DNA of 64,000 nt from Streptococcus parasanguinis (lineage in GTDB: Bacteria; Bacillota; Bacilli; Lactobacillales; Streptococcaceae). Every line of letters begins with the position of its first letter. Within the stretch, counting starts at the first letter, position 1. The DNA lies in the NCBI RefSeq assembly GCF_901875555.1, contig NZ_CABFMD010000031.1, positions 1 to 64,000 of the forward strand, written 5' to 3'. Positions 32,737 through 42,615 of the stretch are shown here, piece by piece. The position numbers were made by a program, and so were the translations under genes. The notes beneath the pieces were generated by a model. That model worked only from the letters and a program-made list of their open reading frames with translations. It made no database searches and had not been told where the DNA came from.

Positions 32737-33579
32737 TTAAATTTCATACCCCATAAGGAGTCCGCCTTCTTCAGCGTAGAAGCTACAAAGTCCAGAAGTA
32801 GGGAGGACTTCGATCATTGCATGGGCAAATTTCTCACGAACCAATTCAGAGAACTGCTCGATAAATTTTTCATTGTTGCGGTGGGCGATGGTAATATGTC
32901 CGCCAGCATAACCCGCCTTGAGCAATTCCTCAACAGCAGCCTTGATCGCTTTCTTTTGTCCCCGTGCTTTTTGAAGCAATTCAAGGGTACCTGTCTTACT
33001 AGCTTCCCCAACCATACGGATATTGAGGAGTCCGACAACAGCCCCGATCAGTTTGCTGAGACGTCCATTTTTGACCAGATTATCCACCTTGGCCAAAACA
33101 AAGAGCAGCTTGGTTTTTTCTTGGTATTTGGTGATGACTTGGACCACTTGCTCAAAGTCAAGGTCTTCAGCAACCAACTGGTTGAGCTTGCGAACGATTA
33201 GGTCTACCTCGCCCCCAGCTGACAAGCTATTAATGACGTGAATATTGGTATTTGGATGCTCTTCCAGATAAATCTTCTTAGCTACCTCAGCACTATTGTA
33301 GCTACCAGAAAGGGTACCAGTAATGGTGACAACGACGATATTATCCGCCCCTTCAAAAGACCTCATGTAGTCATCTGGACTTGGACAGGCGGACTTAGAA
33401 GCGGTCACAGTCGCATACATCTCCTCCATCATCTGATCGATATTGAGTTGGGCATCATCTGTATAGATGGTCTCCCCCACTTGGATGGTCAAGGGAACAC
33501 TGACAAACTCTGTATCCGGTGCCAGATTGTCCAAAGAGCGGTAGTCACAGCCTGAATCCGCAATAATTTTCCATTTCAT
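32737..33579 (-). CDS. DegV-family fatty-acid-binding protein
   Basis: A 280-residue protein with the DegV pattern: WKIIADSGCDY at the start, PLTIQVGETIYTDD, TSKSACPSPDDY-like loop (TASKSACPSPDDYMRSF), VVTITGTLSGSYNSAE and VDNLVKNGRLSK. DegV/FakB proteins hold a fatty acid for FakA kinase to phosphorylate. The ATG at 33579 follows GAGG and gives the usual length; the frame extends upstream without homology. It faces a TetR gene across a short shared promoter region. Confidence 0.88.
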   Translation of the reverse strand: MKWKIIADSGCDYRSLDNLAPDTEFVSVPLTIQVGETIYTDDAQLNIDQMMEEMYATVTASKSACPSPDDYMRSFEGADNIVVVTITGTLSGSYNSAEVAKKIYLEEHPNTNIHVINSLSAGGEVDLIVRKLNQLVAEDLDFEQVVQVITKYQEKTKLLFVLAKVDNLVKNGRLSKLIGAVVGLLNIRMVGEASKTGTLELLQKARGQKKAIKAAVEELLKAGYAGGHITIAHRNNEKFIEQFSELVREKFAHAMIEVLPTSGLCSFYAEEGGLLMGYEI

Positions 33580-33615
33580 CAGTTCATACCTCATAATTGT
33601 ATAAAAATGTACATT

Positions 33616-33630
33616 GACAAGTAGTTTGTC
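33616..33630. promoter_or_regulatory. candidate TetR operator
   Basis: GACAA-GTAGT-TTGTC, a 15-bp interrupted palindrome between the divergent DegV and TetR-family genes. It overlaps TTGACA at 33614-33619. Confidence 0.4.
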
Positions 33631-33708
33631 TTCTTTTACAATTATATCATGAAGTGTATGGTGATGAAAGTAGATATTATCAGGTGAGACACTTAGAAAG
33701 TAAATGTT

Positions 33709-34278
33709 ATGGCAGAAAGAAAAATATCCGAGAAATCCTTGGAAAATCTTAAACGATTTAACCAAGAAAACAATGCAATTACTCGTGAATCCATCGAAAT
33801 TTCTCTCCTGCAACTATTGGAGAAAAAAGATCTGAAAAAGATCACTATTTCTGAGCTAGTGCGGCGTGCTGGCGTGTCTCGTGCGGCCTTTTACCGCAAT
33901 TATGGCTCTAAAGAGGATATTTTAGAGTCTATCTTTCAGTCCAGTATTGCTAAGATTACCAAGTCATTGGATAGTTTCAATCTCAAGACAGATCTCTACC
34001 AAGTTTGGCTCTATCTATTTAAAGAGGTCAAGAAAGAAGCCAAGATTATCAGCCTGGCCATTGATTACAATTCCGAGCGCCTTTTGACCAAGGCAGTTTA
34101 TGATTTTTTGGAAAAACGAAATGGTGAGACTTCAAATGGCGCTGGCAGCTATCTCAATTCTTTCTGGAGCTCCGCCATCGTCTCTGTGATCTCCAAATGG
34201 ATCAAGGATGGCATGAAGATCCCCGCTGAGAAGATCGCGACCCTTGGCCTCCCCCTCTTCCCACAAAAGAAGAAGTAA
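33709..34278 (+). CDS. TetR/AcrR-family transcriptional regulator
   Basis: A 189-residue regulator with an N-terminal HTH (about 30-75): KKITISELVRRAGVSRAAFY, then RNYGSKEDILESIF. The C-terminal ligand-binding half is helical (TetR_C type of the DhaS/YbiH group). It is divergent from the DegV gene and may repress it and itself through the palindrome between them. Ligand unknown. Confidence 0.85.
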   Translation: MAERKISEKSLENLKRFNQENNAITRESIEISLLQLLEKKDLKKITISELVRRAGVSRAAFYRNYGSKEDILESIFQSSIAKITKSLDSFNLKTDLYQVWLYLFKEVKKEAKIISLAIDYNSERLLTKAVYDFLEKRNGETSNGAGSYLNSFWSSAIVSVISKWIKDGMKIPAEKIATLGLPLFPQKKK

Positions 34279-34279
34279 T

Positions 34280-34302
34280 CACCACCGAGAGGTGGTTTTT
34301 AG
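34280..34302 (+). terminator. intrinsic terminator
   Basis: ACCACC/GGTGGT with GAGA loop and T-run right after the TetR gene. Confidence 0.8.
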
Positions 34303-34376
34303 TAAACTGCCCCTCTCCATAACTAGCCTAAATGAATAGATAGAACTATACATAGATTATTCAAAGGACAAGAACG

Positions 34377-34949
34377 ATGATCGAAGAACGAATTCTTGCT
34401 GCTAAGCAGTATGTTAAAAGCTTATTTGCTGATCGAGCGGATGGCCATGATGTGGCGCATACCCTCCGCGTTTATACCAATGCTATGAGAATCGCACAAG
34501 CAGAAGGTCCATGTGATCTGGAGATAGTAGGCTTGTCGGCTCTTCTTCACGATGCTGATGATGATAAATTGTTTCAAACTGAGAATAATGCGAATGCTCG
34601 CACGTTTCTAGAAGAGGTTGGTATTCCTAAAAACCAAATCGACCAGATTTGTCAGGTGATCAATGCTGTTTCTTTCAGCAAAAATCGCGGTAAACATCCA
34701 GAAACCTTAGAAGGCAAGATTGTCCAGGATGCAGACCGCCTGGATGCGATAGGAGCTGTAGGAATTGCGCGAACTTTTTCCTATGGTGGCCACAAAGGGA
34801 GGTCCCTCACTGATACCGTCCAACATTTCCATGACAAGTTGCTCCTCTTAAAAGATGAAATGAACACGGAGACTGCCAAACAAATGGCAGAAAGTCGCCA
34901 TCAATTTTTAATCACCTTTCTAAAAGAACTAGAGAAGGAATTGGACTGA
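34377..34949 (+). CDS. HD-domain phosphohydrolase
   Basis: A 190-residue protein of the YedJ/PgpH-like HD group. The metal ligands are seen in GHDVAHTLRVY (His), SALLHDADDD (His-Asp), and the late QDADRLDAIGAVGIAR (Asp). It probably hydrolyses a phosphorylated nucleotide; the substrate is unknown. It has the usual full length for the group. No RBS of note: AAAGGA eight bases upstream. Confidence 0.85.
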   Translation: MIEERILAAKQYVKSLFADRADGHDVAHTLRVYTNAMRIAQAEGPCDLEIVGLSALLHDADDDKLFQTENNANARTFLEEVGIPKNQIDQICQVINAVSFSKNRGKHPETLEGKIVQDADRLDAIGAVGIARTFSYGGHKGRSLTDTVQHFHDKLLLLKDEMNTETAKQMAESRHQFLITFLKELEKELD

Positions 34950-34998
34950 GTGAAATATTGAAATTAACTTTTATAAAAGAATTATTTGAAAGAAAGAT

Positions 34999-35841
34999 AT
35001 GCTAAATCAACTAATAAAGAAACCTATTTTAAGTTGTTCAATTATATTTGTTATCTGCTCAGTAGCAAGGCTAATTGAATATTTCTATATTAGGACGGAT
35101 AAAACCTTCTTATCTGAGAATTTTCTACATAAACTTTTTGGAATTCTTCTACTGTGGGGAGTCCTTTCAATTTGTAAATTAAGATGGAAAGATATTGGTT
35201 TCAGTCCTGACGGAACCGTGAGTGGTATAGGGAAGGGGCTACTCTTTGGCTTAGTGTGTTCCGTCTTTGCATATACAGTTGAGTGCATTGTTCTCTTGTT
35301 TCTTCATGGCAATGTTCACTTATCGTTTTACGCCAGTGGTTTTTCCTTAACAAACGAAAAAGTATCTCAAGCAGGAATCTTACTTATTCTCTCAAGTGTG
35401 TTGTTTAACCTGATAAATGTCTGGATGGAAGAAGGAATATTTCGTGGCCTTTTCACAAAAATTCTTGAAGGGCTTTCTTACCGCAAGAGTCTATTCTTTA
35501 TAGCCTTCCTATTTGGAATATGGCACTTGGTAATGCCCTTAAGAGATTATCTTCAAGGAGAGTCGTCACTCGTAAACCTCATCGCCATGGGCATAGGCTA
35601 TGTTATCTTAGCGGGAATGATGAGTATCAAATGGTCCTTACTCTACAAAATGACAGGTTCCTTATGGTTTGGGTTAGGAGATCATTTTTTCAACAATCTT
35701 GCTTCGAATCTAGTTCATGTGGTTTCAAATTCTGAAGGGGATAGTTTGCAGATAGTAAGAATTCTTCTGTGGCAGTTGTTGTCATTTGCATTTGTTTTGA
35801 TCATTTATAGAAGAAAGTCAAAGACGATAGCTAATCAATGA
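34999..35841 (+). CDS. CPBP-family intramembrane metalloprotease
   Basis: A 280-residue protein with about eight membrane segments. The Abi/CPBP motifs are WMEEGIFRGLF (Glu-Glu...Arg), FGIWHLV (His) and a third near FGLGDHFFNN. Family members process prenylated or other membrane substrates and some serve bacteriocin self-immunity. No bacteriocin gene is adjacent. RBS GAAAGA is moderate. Slightly more AT-rich than its neighbours, which may reflect transfer. Confidence 0.85.
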   Translation: MLNQLIKKPILSCSIIFVICSVARLIEYFYIRTDKTFLSENFLHKLFGILLLWGVLSICKLRWKDIGFSPDGTVSGIGKGLLFGLVCSVFAYTVECIVLLFLHGNVHLSFYASGFSLTNEKVSQAGILLILSSVLFNLINVWMEEGIFRGLFTKILEGLSYRKSLFFIAFLFGIWHLVMPLRDYLQGESSLVNLIAMGIGYVILAGMMSIKWSLLYKMTGSLWFGLGDHFFNNLASNLVHVVSNSEGDSLQIVRILLWQLLSFAFVLIIYRRKSKTIANQ

Positions 35842-35925
35842 TGTAGCTCTTTTAGGAAATTTTGAATCCTATTACAGTTTATAAACCGACGGTTTAAAAA
35901 GGAATTGTTTATAAGGAAGTAACAA

Positions 35926-35962
35926 GAACCCCTGTCTGAAATGATTTCAGACAGGGGTCTTT
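35926..35962. terminator. bidirectional intrinsic terminator
   Basis: ACCCCTGTCTGAAAT/ATTTCAGACAGGGGT, a perfect 15-bp stem, ending the minus-strand deacetylase gene. Confidence 0.85.
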
Positions 35963-35964
35963 CT

Positions 35965-36843
35965 TTATTCTTGGATCATGGATAGAAGGTCTTCTGCTGT
36001 AGTGGTTGGAAGGATCCGAACTCGTTTGAGGGAATAGAGGCCATCAGCGGAGCTGGCGAGTCCATTTTTAGTGGTGAGGCCTAGTTTGTAGTCAGCTTTC
36101 TTGGCTTGGTCGATCGTGACCTGACTATAGCGACCAGATGGGTAGACGATAACGCTGGTATTTTGATCCAGCACCTTGTTCAGCAGGCGTTTAGAAGCGA
36201 CGAGCTCATTCTTTTGAGTCTCAAGGCTGGAATTGGCTAGGTCTGGATGATTGACTGTATGACTTTCAAAGGTCAGGCCAGCATGTTTCATCTCTTTGAT
36301 TTGATCAAAGGTCAGGACATTTTCTTTTTCCTTTTGGGTAAAGTCTGTGATGATATTGTTGGTGGCCGTCATCTTGTATTTCTTAAGAAGCGGATAGACG
36401 ATGGTATAGAAATCCTCGACGCCATCATCAAAGGTCAGCCAGACATATTTCTTTCCTTTTGGCACTTCGTTCTTAGCGAGGATGCGATAGGCTTCCTCTG
36501 GTGTCAATGTGTAGTAACCCGCTTTTTTCAGGGCCTTTAGTTGGCTCTCAAAGGTTTCTGGATCGACAATCAGATTGGCATTGGCAGCTTCGGACTCAGC
36601 CATATTGTGCACAGAGTGGTACATGAGGATGGGCAATTTGACCGGCTTTTTCACTCGCGTCCACTCGATAGAGGAGCTATCCTCCTCCAGAGAACGCGTC
36701 ACGGCAGTGCCACTGGTATTCCCGTCACTCGGCTGAGTAATCCGTTTGATCAGAAGAAAGCTACAAATAAAGATACAGACCAGGAGGAAGGCATTGATTC
36801 CAAGTAGGGTTTTGATTTTTTTAGGTACTCTTCGTTTACTCAT
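35965..36843 (-). CDS. polysaccharide deacetylase (NodB family), membrane-anchored
   Basis: A 292-residue protein with an N-terminal membrane anchor (residues about 10-32), a short linker and a NodB domain. Motifs: LPILMYHSVH, LTFDDGVEDFY (catalytic Asp-Asp), FESHTVNHPDL (zinc His pair), YPSGRYS and a late LKRVRILP. It removes acetyl groups from a surface glycan outside the cell, possibly peptidoglycan. The extracellular domain is shorter than PgdA of S. pneumoniae (about 460 residues). ATG 36843 is chosen because it gives a normal MSKRR anchor start; a TTG 39 bases earlier is open but unlikely. Confidence 0.88.
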   Translation of the reverse strand: MSKRRVPKKIKTLLGINAFLLVCIFICSFLLIKRITQPSDGNTSGTAVTRSLEEDSSSIEWTRVKKPVKLPILMYHSVHNMAESEAANANLIVDPETFESQLKALKKAGYYTLTPEEAYRILAKNEVPKGKKYVWLTFDDGVEDFYTIVYPLLKKYKMTATNNIITDFTQKEKENVLTFDQIKEMKHAGLTFESHTVNHPDLANSSLETQKNELVASKRLLNKVLDQNTSVIVYPSGRYSQVTIDQAKKADYKLGLTTKNGLASSADGLYSLKRVRILPTTTAEDLLSMIQE

Positions 36844-36955
36844 AGTGTCACCGTTTTCATCATTTTCTTTATTGTACCACAAATTCTATGTTCTTTTCCA
36901 GAACTTGCTACAGGCAGATCCTGTCATGAAAATTCAGAATTTTTAAGACAATGGG

Positions 36956-36984
36956 CTGTCAAATGGCCAAGTTTTTGTTATAAT
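36956..36984 (+). promoter_or_regulatory. hom-thrB promoter
   Basis: CTGTCA (36956-36961) and an extended -10 TGTTATAAT (TATAAT 36979-36984) with 17 bases between boxes. Confidence 0.7.
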
Positions 36985-37018
36985 GGAGCTATTATAGAAA
37001 TTTCAAGGAGACCATAGG

Positions 37019-38305
37019 ATGTCTGTAAAGATTGCCTTACTAGGATTTGGTACCGTTGCGAGTGGTGTACCATTTTTATTAAAAGAAAATAGCGAAAAAA
37101 TCACCCAAGCTGCTCATGATGACATTGAGATTGCCAAGGTCTTGGTTCGTGATGATGCGGAGAAGGAAAAATTGCAAGCTGCAGGTCATGACTACAACTT
37201 TGTGACCAATGTCGATGAGATCATCGAAGACAAAGAGATTGCCATCGTAGTGGAATTGATGGGTCGGATCGAACCGGCTAAGACCTTTATCACCCGTGCC
37301 CTTGAAGCAGGCAAGCATGTCGTTTCTGCGAACAAAGACCTTCTTGCCGTTCATGGAAGTGAGTTGCTTGCGATTGCGAAGGAGCACCATGTAGCCCTTT
37401 ATTATGAAGCTGCCGTAGCGGGTGGGATTCCAATTCTTCGCACCTTGGTGAATTCCCTAGCTTCTGACAAGGTGACCAAGGTTCTCGGTGTGGTCAATGG
37501 AACCTCTAACTTCATGATGACCAAAATGGTCGAAGAAGGCTGGACTTATGAAGATGCATTAGCAGAAGCACAACGTCTTGGTTACGCTGAAAGTGACCCC
37601 ACCAATGACGTTGAAGGAATCGATGCTGCATACAAGATGGTGATTTTGAGCCAATTCGCCTTTGGGATGAACATCCAATTTGACCAAGTGGGTCATAAGG
37701 GAATCAGCCAGATCACTCCTCAGGATGTCTCAGTAGCTCAAAGCCTTGGCTATGTGATCAAGCTGGTTGGCTCCATTGTTGAAACAGAGTCAGGGATCGC
37801 AGCAGAAGTGACACCAACCTTCCTTCCAAAACAACACCCACTGGCAGGCGTAAACGGGGTGATGAACGCGGTCTATGTGGAATCGATCGGGATTGGTGAG
37901 TCTATGTACTATGGACCAGGTGCGGGTCAAAAACCAACTGCTACCAGCGTGGTAGCTGACCTCGTTCGCATTGTCCGTCGTCTAAAAGAAGGAACGATCG
38001 GAAAAGCCTTCAATGAATACAGCCGTCCTCTTCAATTGGCCAAACCAGAAGATGTGAAGAACAATTATTACTTCTCCATAAAGGCACCAGACGCGACCGG
38101 TCAAATCTTGCGTCTTGCAGAGATCTTTAATGCAGAAGGAGCTTCCTTCAAGCAAATTCTCCAAGAAGACTCAGATGGTCAATTTGCAAGTGTGGTCATC
38201 ATTACCCACCAAGTTAACCAAACCCAATTCAAGAACTTGGTTGAAAAGTTGGATTCAGAGGCGAATTTCGAACTCTTGAATACCTTTAAAGTTTTGGGAG
38301 AATAA
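37019..38305 (+). CDS. hom: homoserine dehydrogenase
   Basis: The 428-residue enzyme reduces aspartate semialdehyde to homoserine with NAD(P)H. It has the Rossmann start [27 protein letters not shown], the substrate motif [31 protein letters not shown], and a C-terminal ACT domain (about 350-428). thrB follows after two bases, giving the homoserine-to-threonine branch. Confidence 0.96.
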   Translation: MSVKIALLGFGTVASGVPFLLKENSEKITQAAHDDIEIAKVLVRDDAEKEKLQAAGHDYNFVTNVDEIIEDKEIAIVVELMGRIEPAKTFITRALEAGKHVVSANKDLLAVHGSELLAIAKEHHVALYYEAAVAGGIPILRTLVNSLASDKVTKVLGVVNGTSNFMMTKMVEEGWTYEDALAEAQRLGYAESDPTNDVEGIDAAYKMVILSQFAFGMNIQFDQVGHKGISQITPQDVSVAQSLGYVIKLVGSIVETESGIAAEVTPTFLPKQHPLAGVNGVMNAVYVESIGIGESMYYGPGAGQKPTATSVVADLVRIVRRLKEGTIGKAFNEYSRPLQLAKPEDVKNNYYFSIKAPDATGQILRLAEIFNAEGASFKQILQEDSDGQFASVVIITHQVNQTQFKNLVEKLDSEANFELLNTFKVLGE

Positions 38306-38307
38306 GC

Positions 38308-39174
38308 ATGAAGATTATTGTTCCAGCAACCAGTGCCAATGTCGGGCCAGGTTTTGATTCTGTTGGGATTGCCGTGACTCGCTATTTGACCATTGAAGTC
38401 CTTGAACCAGCAGATGCTTGGGTCATTGAGCATGATCTAGGAGCAGGGATTCCGACAGACGAGAAAAATCTCTTGCTTCAAACTGCACTGTCGATTGCTC
38501 CAGCTATTCAACCACATCATATCAAGATGCTAAGTCAAGTGCCTTTGGCGCGTGGTCTTGGTTCTTCTAGTTCTGTCATTGTCGCAGGAATTGAATTGGC
38601 CAACCAATTAGCTGATCTCAAGCTGTCAGATGCTGAGAAATTACGCATCGCGACCGAGATCGAAGGGCACCCGGATAACGTAGCACCAGCTATTTTTGGG
38701 AATTTAGTCATTGCCAGCTACATCGGTGAGGATGTCCAATATGTCACGGCTGACTTCCCAAGTTGTGACCTGGTCGCTTTTGTACCGAGCTACCAATTGA
38801 AGACCAGTGATAGTCGCAATGTCTTACCGAAAGAATGGTCTTATAAGGAAGCTGTTGCTGCTAGTAGTGTTGCCAACGTGGCTATCGCAGCTCTTCTCAA
38901 GGGAGATTTGCTGACGGCTGGTCGCTCCATTGAGTTAGATCATTTCCACGAGCGCTACCGTCAATCCTTGGTCAAAGAGTTCCCTCAGGTCAAAGAAGTC
39001 GCGCATGCGCATGGGGCTTACGCCACCTATCTGTCAGGAGCAGGTCCAACGATCATGAACCTTTTGGCACCGGAGCATACCGCAGCCTTTGTCGCAGCTC
39101 TCGAATATCTCAGGCTAGATGGTCAGATTTTCCAACTTAAAATCGACACATTTGGCGTTCGTGTCGAGAAATAA
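38308..39174 (+). CDS. thrB: homoserine kinase
   Basis: The 288-residue GHMP kinase phosphorylates homoserine. It starts [19 protein letters not shown] and has the ATP loop [17 protein letters not shown] and the late [14 protein letters not shown] motif. It shares an operon with hom; a terminator lies 20 bases beyond its stop. Confidence 0.96.
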   Translation: MKIIVPATSANVGPGFDSVGIAVTRYLTIEVLEPADAWVIEHDLGAGIPTDEKNLLLQTALSIAPAIQPHHIKMLSQVPLARGLGSSSSVIVAGIELANQLADLKLSDAEKLRIATEIEGHPDNVAPAIFGNLVIASYIGEDVQYVTADFPSCDLVAFVPSYQLKTSDSRNVLPKEWSYKEAVAASSVANVAIAALLKGDLLTAGRSIELDHFHERYRQSLVKEFPQVKEVAHAHGAYATYLSGAGPTIMNLLAPEHTAAFVAALEYLRLDGQIFQLKIDTFGVRVEK

Positions 39175-39194
39175 GACTGAATGTAACACAATTG

Positions 39195-39229
39195 AAAAAA
39201 GGATGTATACTTTTGTATATGTCCTTTTT
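39195..39229 (+). terminator. intrinsic terminator of hom-thrB
   Basis: AAAAAAGGATGTATAC pairs with TATATGTCCTTTTT around a TTTTG loop, with one bulge. Confidence 0.65.
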
Positions 39230-39299
39230 GCTTCTCCTATGGTAGAATGGGGACTGTATGGGGAAAAGCTCAAGCTTTCCCGAAAATCTAGGGGGAAAC

Positions 39300-40238
39300 A
39301 TGAAACCAGAATATTTATATAGCATTGCTACCGATCTTGGTCTGCAATTTGATGGTGAAGCTCGTGTCATGTACGGGGAGCGTGAAGGCTTCTTGTTAGT
39401 CATCGAAGGAGCTCAAACCAAGAATGTATTTACCATTTCACTTAGTGTGAAACAAGGTTCCGAAGGAGACTTAATCGAAGACGGTGAGATTCTTTGGAAC
39501 GAATTAAAAGAACAATCAAAAGCCATTAATGCCATTTCTTTTGATGGTTACTTGACCTCGATCGTCGTCAAAGGTGGGATGACCAAAGGGAAGGCTGTCG
39601 AAACCTTATGGACAGCTATCCAAGATATTGTTGATTTCTTACTCAACCACCAATTCGTGCAAGTGAATGCGGCAACGGGCGAGCAAGAACCGATCGGCCT
39701 CTATCAAATCGGTGATGCGATCTTTTTAATCGATGATACAACCTTTAGAGCCTACCAAGCAGAAGTGCAAGACACGGTGGAGGCTTATGAAGCGCGGGAA
39801 GAAAACTTCCTCTTAGGGATTGTAGGGGCCGTGATCGGTGTGATCATCGGTGGAGCGGTTGCCCTCTTAGTAGCGCGTCTCGGTTATGTGTCTGTTTTGG
39901 CAGGTGCAGCCCTCGGTTTTTGTACCATCAAGGGTTATGAGATTCTTGGTAAAAAATTGACTAAAAAAGGTGTGGTAGTTTCAGCAATTTTGATGGTCTT
40001 GACGGTCTTTTTGGTCAACCAATTAGATTATACTTTGGCGCTGATGAGTGAACTGGATTTGCCATTTGGTATGACCTGGACGCTTCTCAATGAAGCGACA
40101 TTCCAAGGGGACGTCCCAGATAACTTTTACTTGAATCTAGCACTCTTAGCTGTCTTCACCCTTGGTGGTGCTTGGATTTCGGTCAAATCAGCTCTGGATG
40201 GACAAAAGAATCGTACCATCGCACGTAAAATTGCATAG
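39300..40238 (+). CDS. conserved membrane protein of unknown function
   Basis: A 312-residue protein. Residues 1-170 are soluble, alpha/beta in look (KPEYLYSIATDLGLQFDGEA, FLLVIEGAQTKNVFTISLSV). Four membrane segments follow (about 178-205, 206-225, 230-250, 278-298). Glycine-rich stretches GIVGAVIGVIIGGAVALLVA suggest packed helices. ATG 39300 follows GGGGGAA; an ATG at 39258 adds 14 residues but lacks a site. The family is common in streptococci but I know no function. Confidence 0.8.
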   Translation: MKPEYLYSIATDLGLQFDGEARVMYGEREGFLLVIEGAQTKNVFTISLSVKQGSEGDLIEDGEILWNELKEQSKAINAISFDGYLTSIVVKGGMTKGKAVETLWTAIQDIVDFLLNHQFVQVNAATGEQEPIGLYQIGDAIFLIDDTTFRAYQAEVQDTVEAYEAREENFLLGIVGAVIGVIIGGAVALLVARLGYVSVLAGAALGFCTIKGYEILGKKLTKKGVVVSAILMVLTVFLVNQLDYTLALMSELDLPFGMTWTLLNEATFQGDVPDNFYLNLALLAVFTLGGAWISVKSALDGQKNRTIARKIA

Positions 40239-40250
40239 TGAATGATAAAA

Positions 40251-40281
40251 GGAAGGCCTGAATATTATAGGCCTTCTTTTG
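40251..40281 (+). terminator. intrinsic terminator
   Basis: GAAGGCCT/AGGCCTTC with a loop of nine bases and TTTTG. Confidence 0.85.
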
Positions 40282-40357
40282 TTTTTTAGGGTCGTAAAAT
40301 AGTCAAAAATTTGGTATAATAGTTTGTATTTTATATAGAGAGAGAACAGACAGAAAG

Positions 40358-41254
40358 ATGATTGAAGAAATGAATCAAATTCTTGAAGGGATTGATATCC
40401 GTTTTCAAGAACCATTAAAACATTATACCTATACAAAGGTTGGGGGAAATGCTGAATTTCTGGCCTTTCCTCGCAACCAATACGAATTAAAACGCATTGT
40501 ACGCTTTGCGAACCAGGAGAATATTCCATGGATGGTCCTGGGGAATTCTTCTAATATTATTGTCCGAGATGGGGGTATTCCTGGTTTTGTTATTATGTTT
40601 GATCGCTTGCGAGATATCAGTGTGGATGGTTATGTGGTCGAAGCAGAAGCAGGGGCTAAACTCATCGACACCACCCATGTGGCCTTGCACCATAGTTTGA
40701 AAGGCTTAGAGTTTGCTAGTGGCATTCCAGGCAGTGTTGGTGGTGCTGTCTTTATGAATGCGGGAGCCTACGGAGGAGAGATTGCTCATGTCCTTGTATC
40801 CTGTAAGATACTGACCAAGGATGGAGAGATTGAAACCTTGTCGAGCAAGGAATTGGCCTTTGGTTATCGTCATTCCAAAATTCAAGAGATAGGTGCTGTG
40901 GTCATCTCAGCCAAATTTGCCTTGTCACCTGGTAATCACGAGCAAATTAAGCAAGAGATGGATCGTTTGACCCACCTGCGTCAATTGAAACAACCCCTCG
41001 AGTATCCTTCTTGTGGATCGGTCTTTAAGCGTCCAGTAGGTCATTTTGCAGGGCAATTGATCAGTGAAGCAGGGCTTAAGGGCTGCCGTATTGGTGGTGT
41101 GGAAGTGTCTGAAAAACACGCTGGCTTTATGATCAATGTGGAGAATGGAACAGCGAAAGATTATGAAGACTTGATCGCCCATGTGATTGAAGCAGTGGAA
41201 GCGAACTCAGGTGTCCGTCTAGAGCCAGAAGTTCGCATTATCGGTCAAAAATAA
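40358..41254 (+). CDS. murB: UDP-N-acetylenolpyruvoylglucosamine reductase
   Basis: The 298-residue flavoenzyme makes UDP-MurNAc for peptidoglycan. FAD-binding signatures [14 protein letters not shown] and [20 protein letters not shown], and the proton donor Ser in [11 protein letters not shown], are present; it ends with the usual EPEVRIIG. It is a type without the extra C-terminal loop of E. coli MurB. An extended -10 TGGTATAAT lies at 40312-40320. The gap after it leads into the pot operon. Confidence 0.95.
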   Translation: MIEEMNQILEGIDIRFQEPLKHYTYTKVGGNAEFLAFPRNQYELKRIVRFANQENIPWMVLGNSSNIIVRDGGIPGFVIMFDRLRDISVDGYVVEAEAGAKLIDTTHVALHHSLKGLEFASGIPGSVGGAVFMNAGAYGGEIAHVLVSCKILTKDGEIETLSSKELAFGYRHSKIQEIGAVVISAKFALSPGNHEQIKQEMDRLTHLRQLKQPLEYPSCGSVFKRPVGHFAGQLISEAGLKGCRIGGVEVSEKHAGFMINVENGTAKDYEDLIAHVIEAVEANSGVRLEPEVRIIGQK

Positions 41255-41264
41255 AGAGCCTACA

Positions 41265-41440
41265 TGATAGGTTAGTACTAAGGTATCCGATTTACCTCAG
41301 AATGGAAAGGGGGTGAGTGCCTATCGATACCGTAAATAGGTGGGGCAGTCTTGTAAGTCCCCGAGAGGTATTGGTGGTCTGACAGATTTTCTGTCAGCCA
41401 CTGCTTTCTGTATGGGAAGCAGTTTGGTATTTGTAGTAAA
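41265..41440 (+). ncRNA. candidate structured leader RNA between murB and potA
   Basis: The 203-base gap is not random. It can fold AGGTA/TACCT (41281-41297), CCTAT/ATAGG (41320-41340), GGGG/CCCC (41342-41362), and a strong hairpin GTGG-CTGACAG/CTGTCAG-CCAC (41374-41401), then CTGCTT/AAGCAG (41401-41422). GATACC (41326-41331) can also pair with GGTATT (41367-41372), an alternative to the second helix. GC content is higher than in ordinary gaps here. It could be a leader that controls potABCD (polyamine import) or a separate small RNA. No known riboswitch consensus was recognised. Confidence 0.45.
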
Positions 41441-41457
41441 GAAGGAATTTATGTGAA

Positions 41458-42615
41458 TTGAAAAAACCGATTATTGAGTTTAAAAATGTTTCAAAGGTCT
41501 TTGAAGATAGTGGTACCGTTGTCCTAAAGAATATCAACTTTGAGTTGGAAGAAGGGAAGTTCTATACCCTTCTTGGAGCATCTGGATCAGGAAAGTCTAC
41601 GATTCTGAATATCATCGCTGGTCTCTTAGATGCGACCAGTGGGGATGTCTATCTTGATGGGGAACGGATTAATGATGTCCCAACCAACAAACGGGATGTC
41701 CACACCGTCTTTCAGTCCTATGCCCTATTTCCACACATGACGGTCTTTGAAAATGTGGCGTTTCCCCTTCGTTTGAAGAAGGTGGACAAGGCGGAGATTG
41801 AACGTCGTGTCTCAGAAGTCTTGAAAATGGTGCAGTTGGAAGGATTTGAGAAACGTTCGATCCAAAAACTGTCTGGTGGTCAACGCCAGCGGGTAGCCAT
41901 TGCCCGGGCTATCATCAATGAACCGCGCGTGGTCCTTTTGGACGAACCCTTGTCAGCCCTTGACTTGAAACTGCGGACAGACATGCAGTATGAACTGCGG
42001 GAATTGCAACAACGCTTGGGCATTACCTTTGTCTTTGTGACCCATGACCAAGAAGAAGCCCTTGCCATGAGTGACTGGATCTTCGTCATGAATGAAGGAG
42101 AGATTGTCCAATCGGGAACTCCTGTAGATATCTATGATGAGCCGATCAACCACTTTGTAGCCACCTTTATCGGGGAGTCCAACATTCTAGATGGACGCAT
42201 GATCGAGGACTACTTGGTTGAGTTCAATGGCAAACGCTTTGAAGCCGTGGACGGTGGGATGCGTCCTAATGAACCAGTCGAAGTGGTTATTCGACCAGAA
42301 GACTTGCAAATCACTCTTCCTGAAGAGGGCAAACTTCAAGTTAAGGTCGATACCCAGCTCTTCCGTGGGGTGCATTACGAAATTATCGCTTATGATGATT
42401 TGGGCAATGAGTGGATGATTCACTCGACTCGTAAGGCCATCGTGGGAGAAGTCATCGGGTTAGACTTTGAACCAGAAGACATCCACGTCATGCGTCTCAA
42501 TGAAACCGAAGAAGAATTCGATGCGCGGATCGAAGAGTACGTTGAAGTGGAAGAGCAAGAAGCTGGTTTGATTAATGCCATTGAGGAGGAGAGAGATGAA
42601 GAAAACAACCTCTAA
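41458..42615 (+). CDS. potA: spermidine/putrescine ABC transporter ATPase
   Basis: The 385-residue ATPase has Walker [10 protein letters not shown], signature LSGGQRQRV, Walker [13 protein letters not shown], and a C-terminal TOBE domain (about 280-360). It starts at TTG (41458): the ATG and GTG just upstream run into stops at once, and the family start [15 protein letters not shown] matches. GAAGGA lies eleven bases upstream, a long spacing. Its last 20 bases overlap potB. Confidence 0.95.
   Translation: MKKPIIEFKNVSKVFEDSGTVVLKNINFELEEGKFYTLLGASGSGKSTILNIIAGLLDATSGDVYLDGERINDVPTNKRDVHTVFQSYALFPHMTVFENVAFPLRLKKVDKAEIERRVSEVLKMVQLEGFEKRSIQKLSGGQRQRVAIARAIINEPRVVLLDEPLSALDLKLRTDMQYELRELQQRLGITFVFVTHDQEEALAMSDWIFVMNEGEIVQSGTPVDIYDEPINHFVATFIGESNILDGRMIEDYLVEFNGKRFEAVDGGMRPNEPVEVVIRPEDLQITLPEEGKLQVKVDTQLFRGVHYEIIAYDDLGNEWMIHSTRKAIVGEVIGLDFEPEDIHVMRLNETEEEFDARIEEYVEVEEQEAGLINAIEEERDEENNL

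Noticed and set aside
41380..41420. GCCACTG and TGGGAAG next to each other recalled a cobalamin riboswitch
   Set aside because: The rest of the consensus (the long B12 box and the paired upstream domain) is missing and the downstream genes import polyamines. Probably chance.
41255..41457. tRNA or other housekeeping RNA between murB and potA
   Set aside because: No cloverleaf, no T-loop GTTCRA and no CCA-type end could be drawn.
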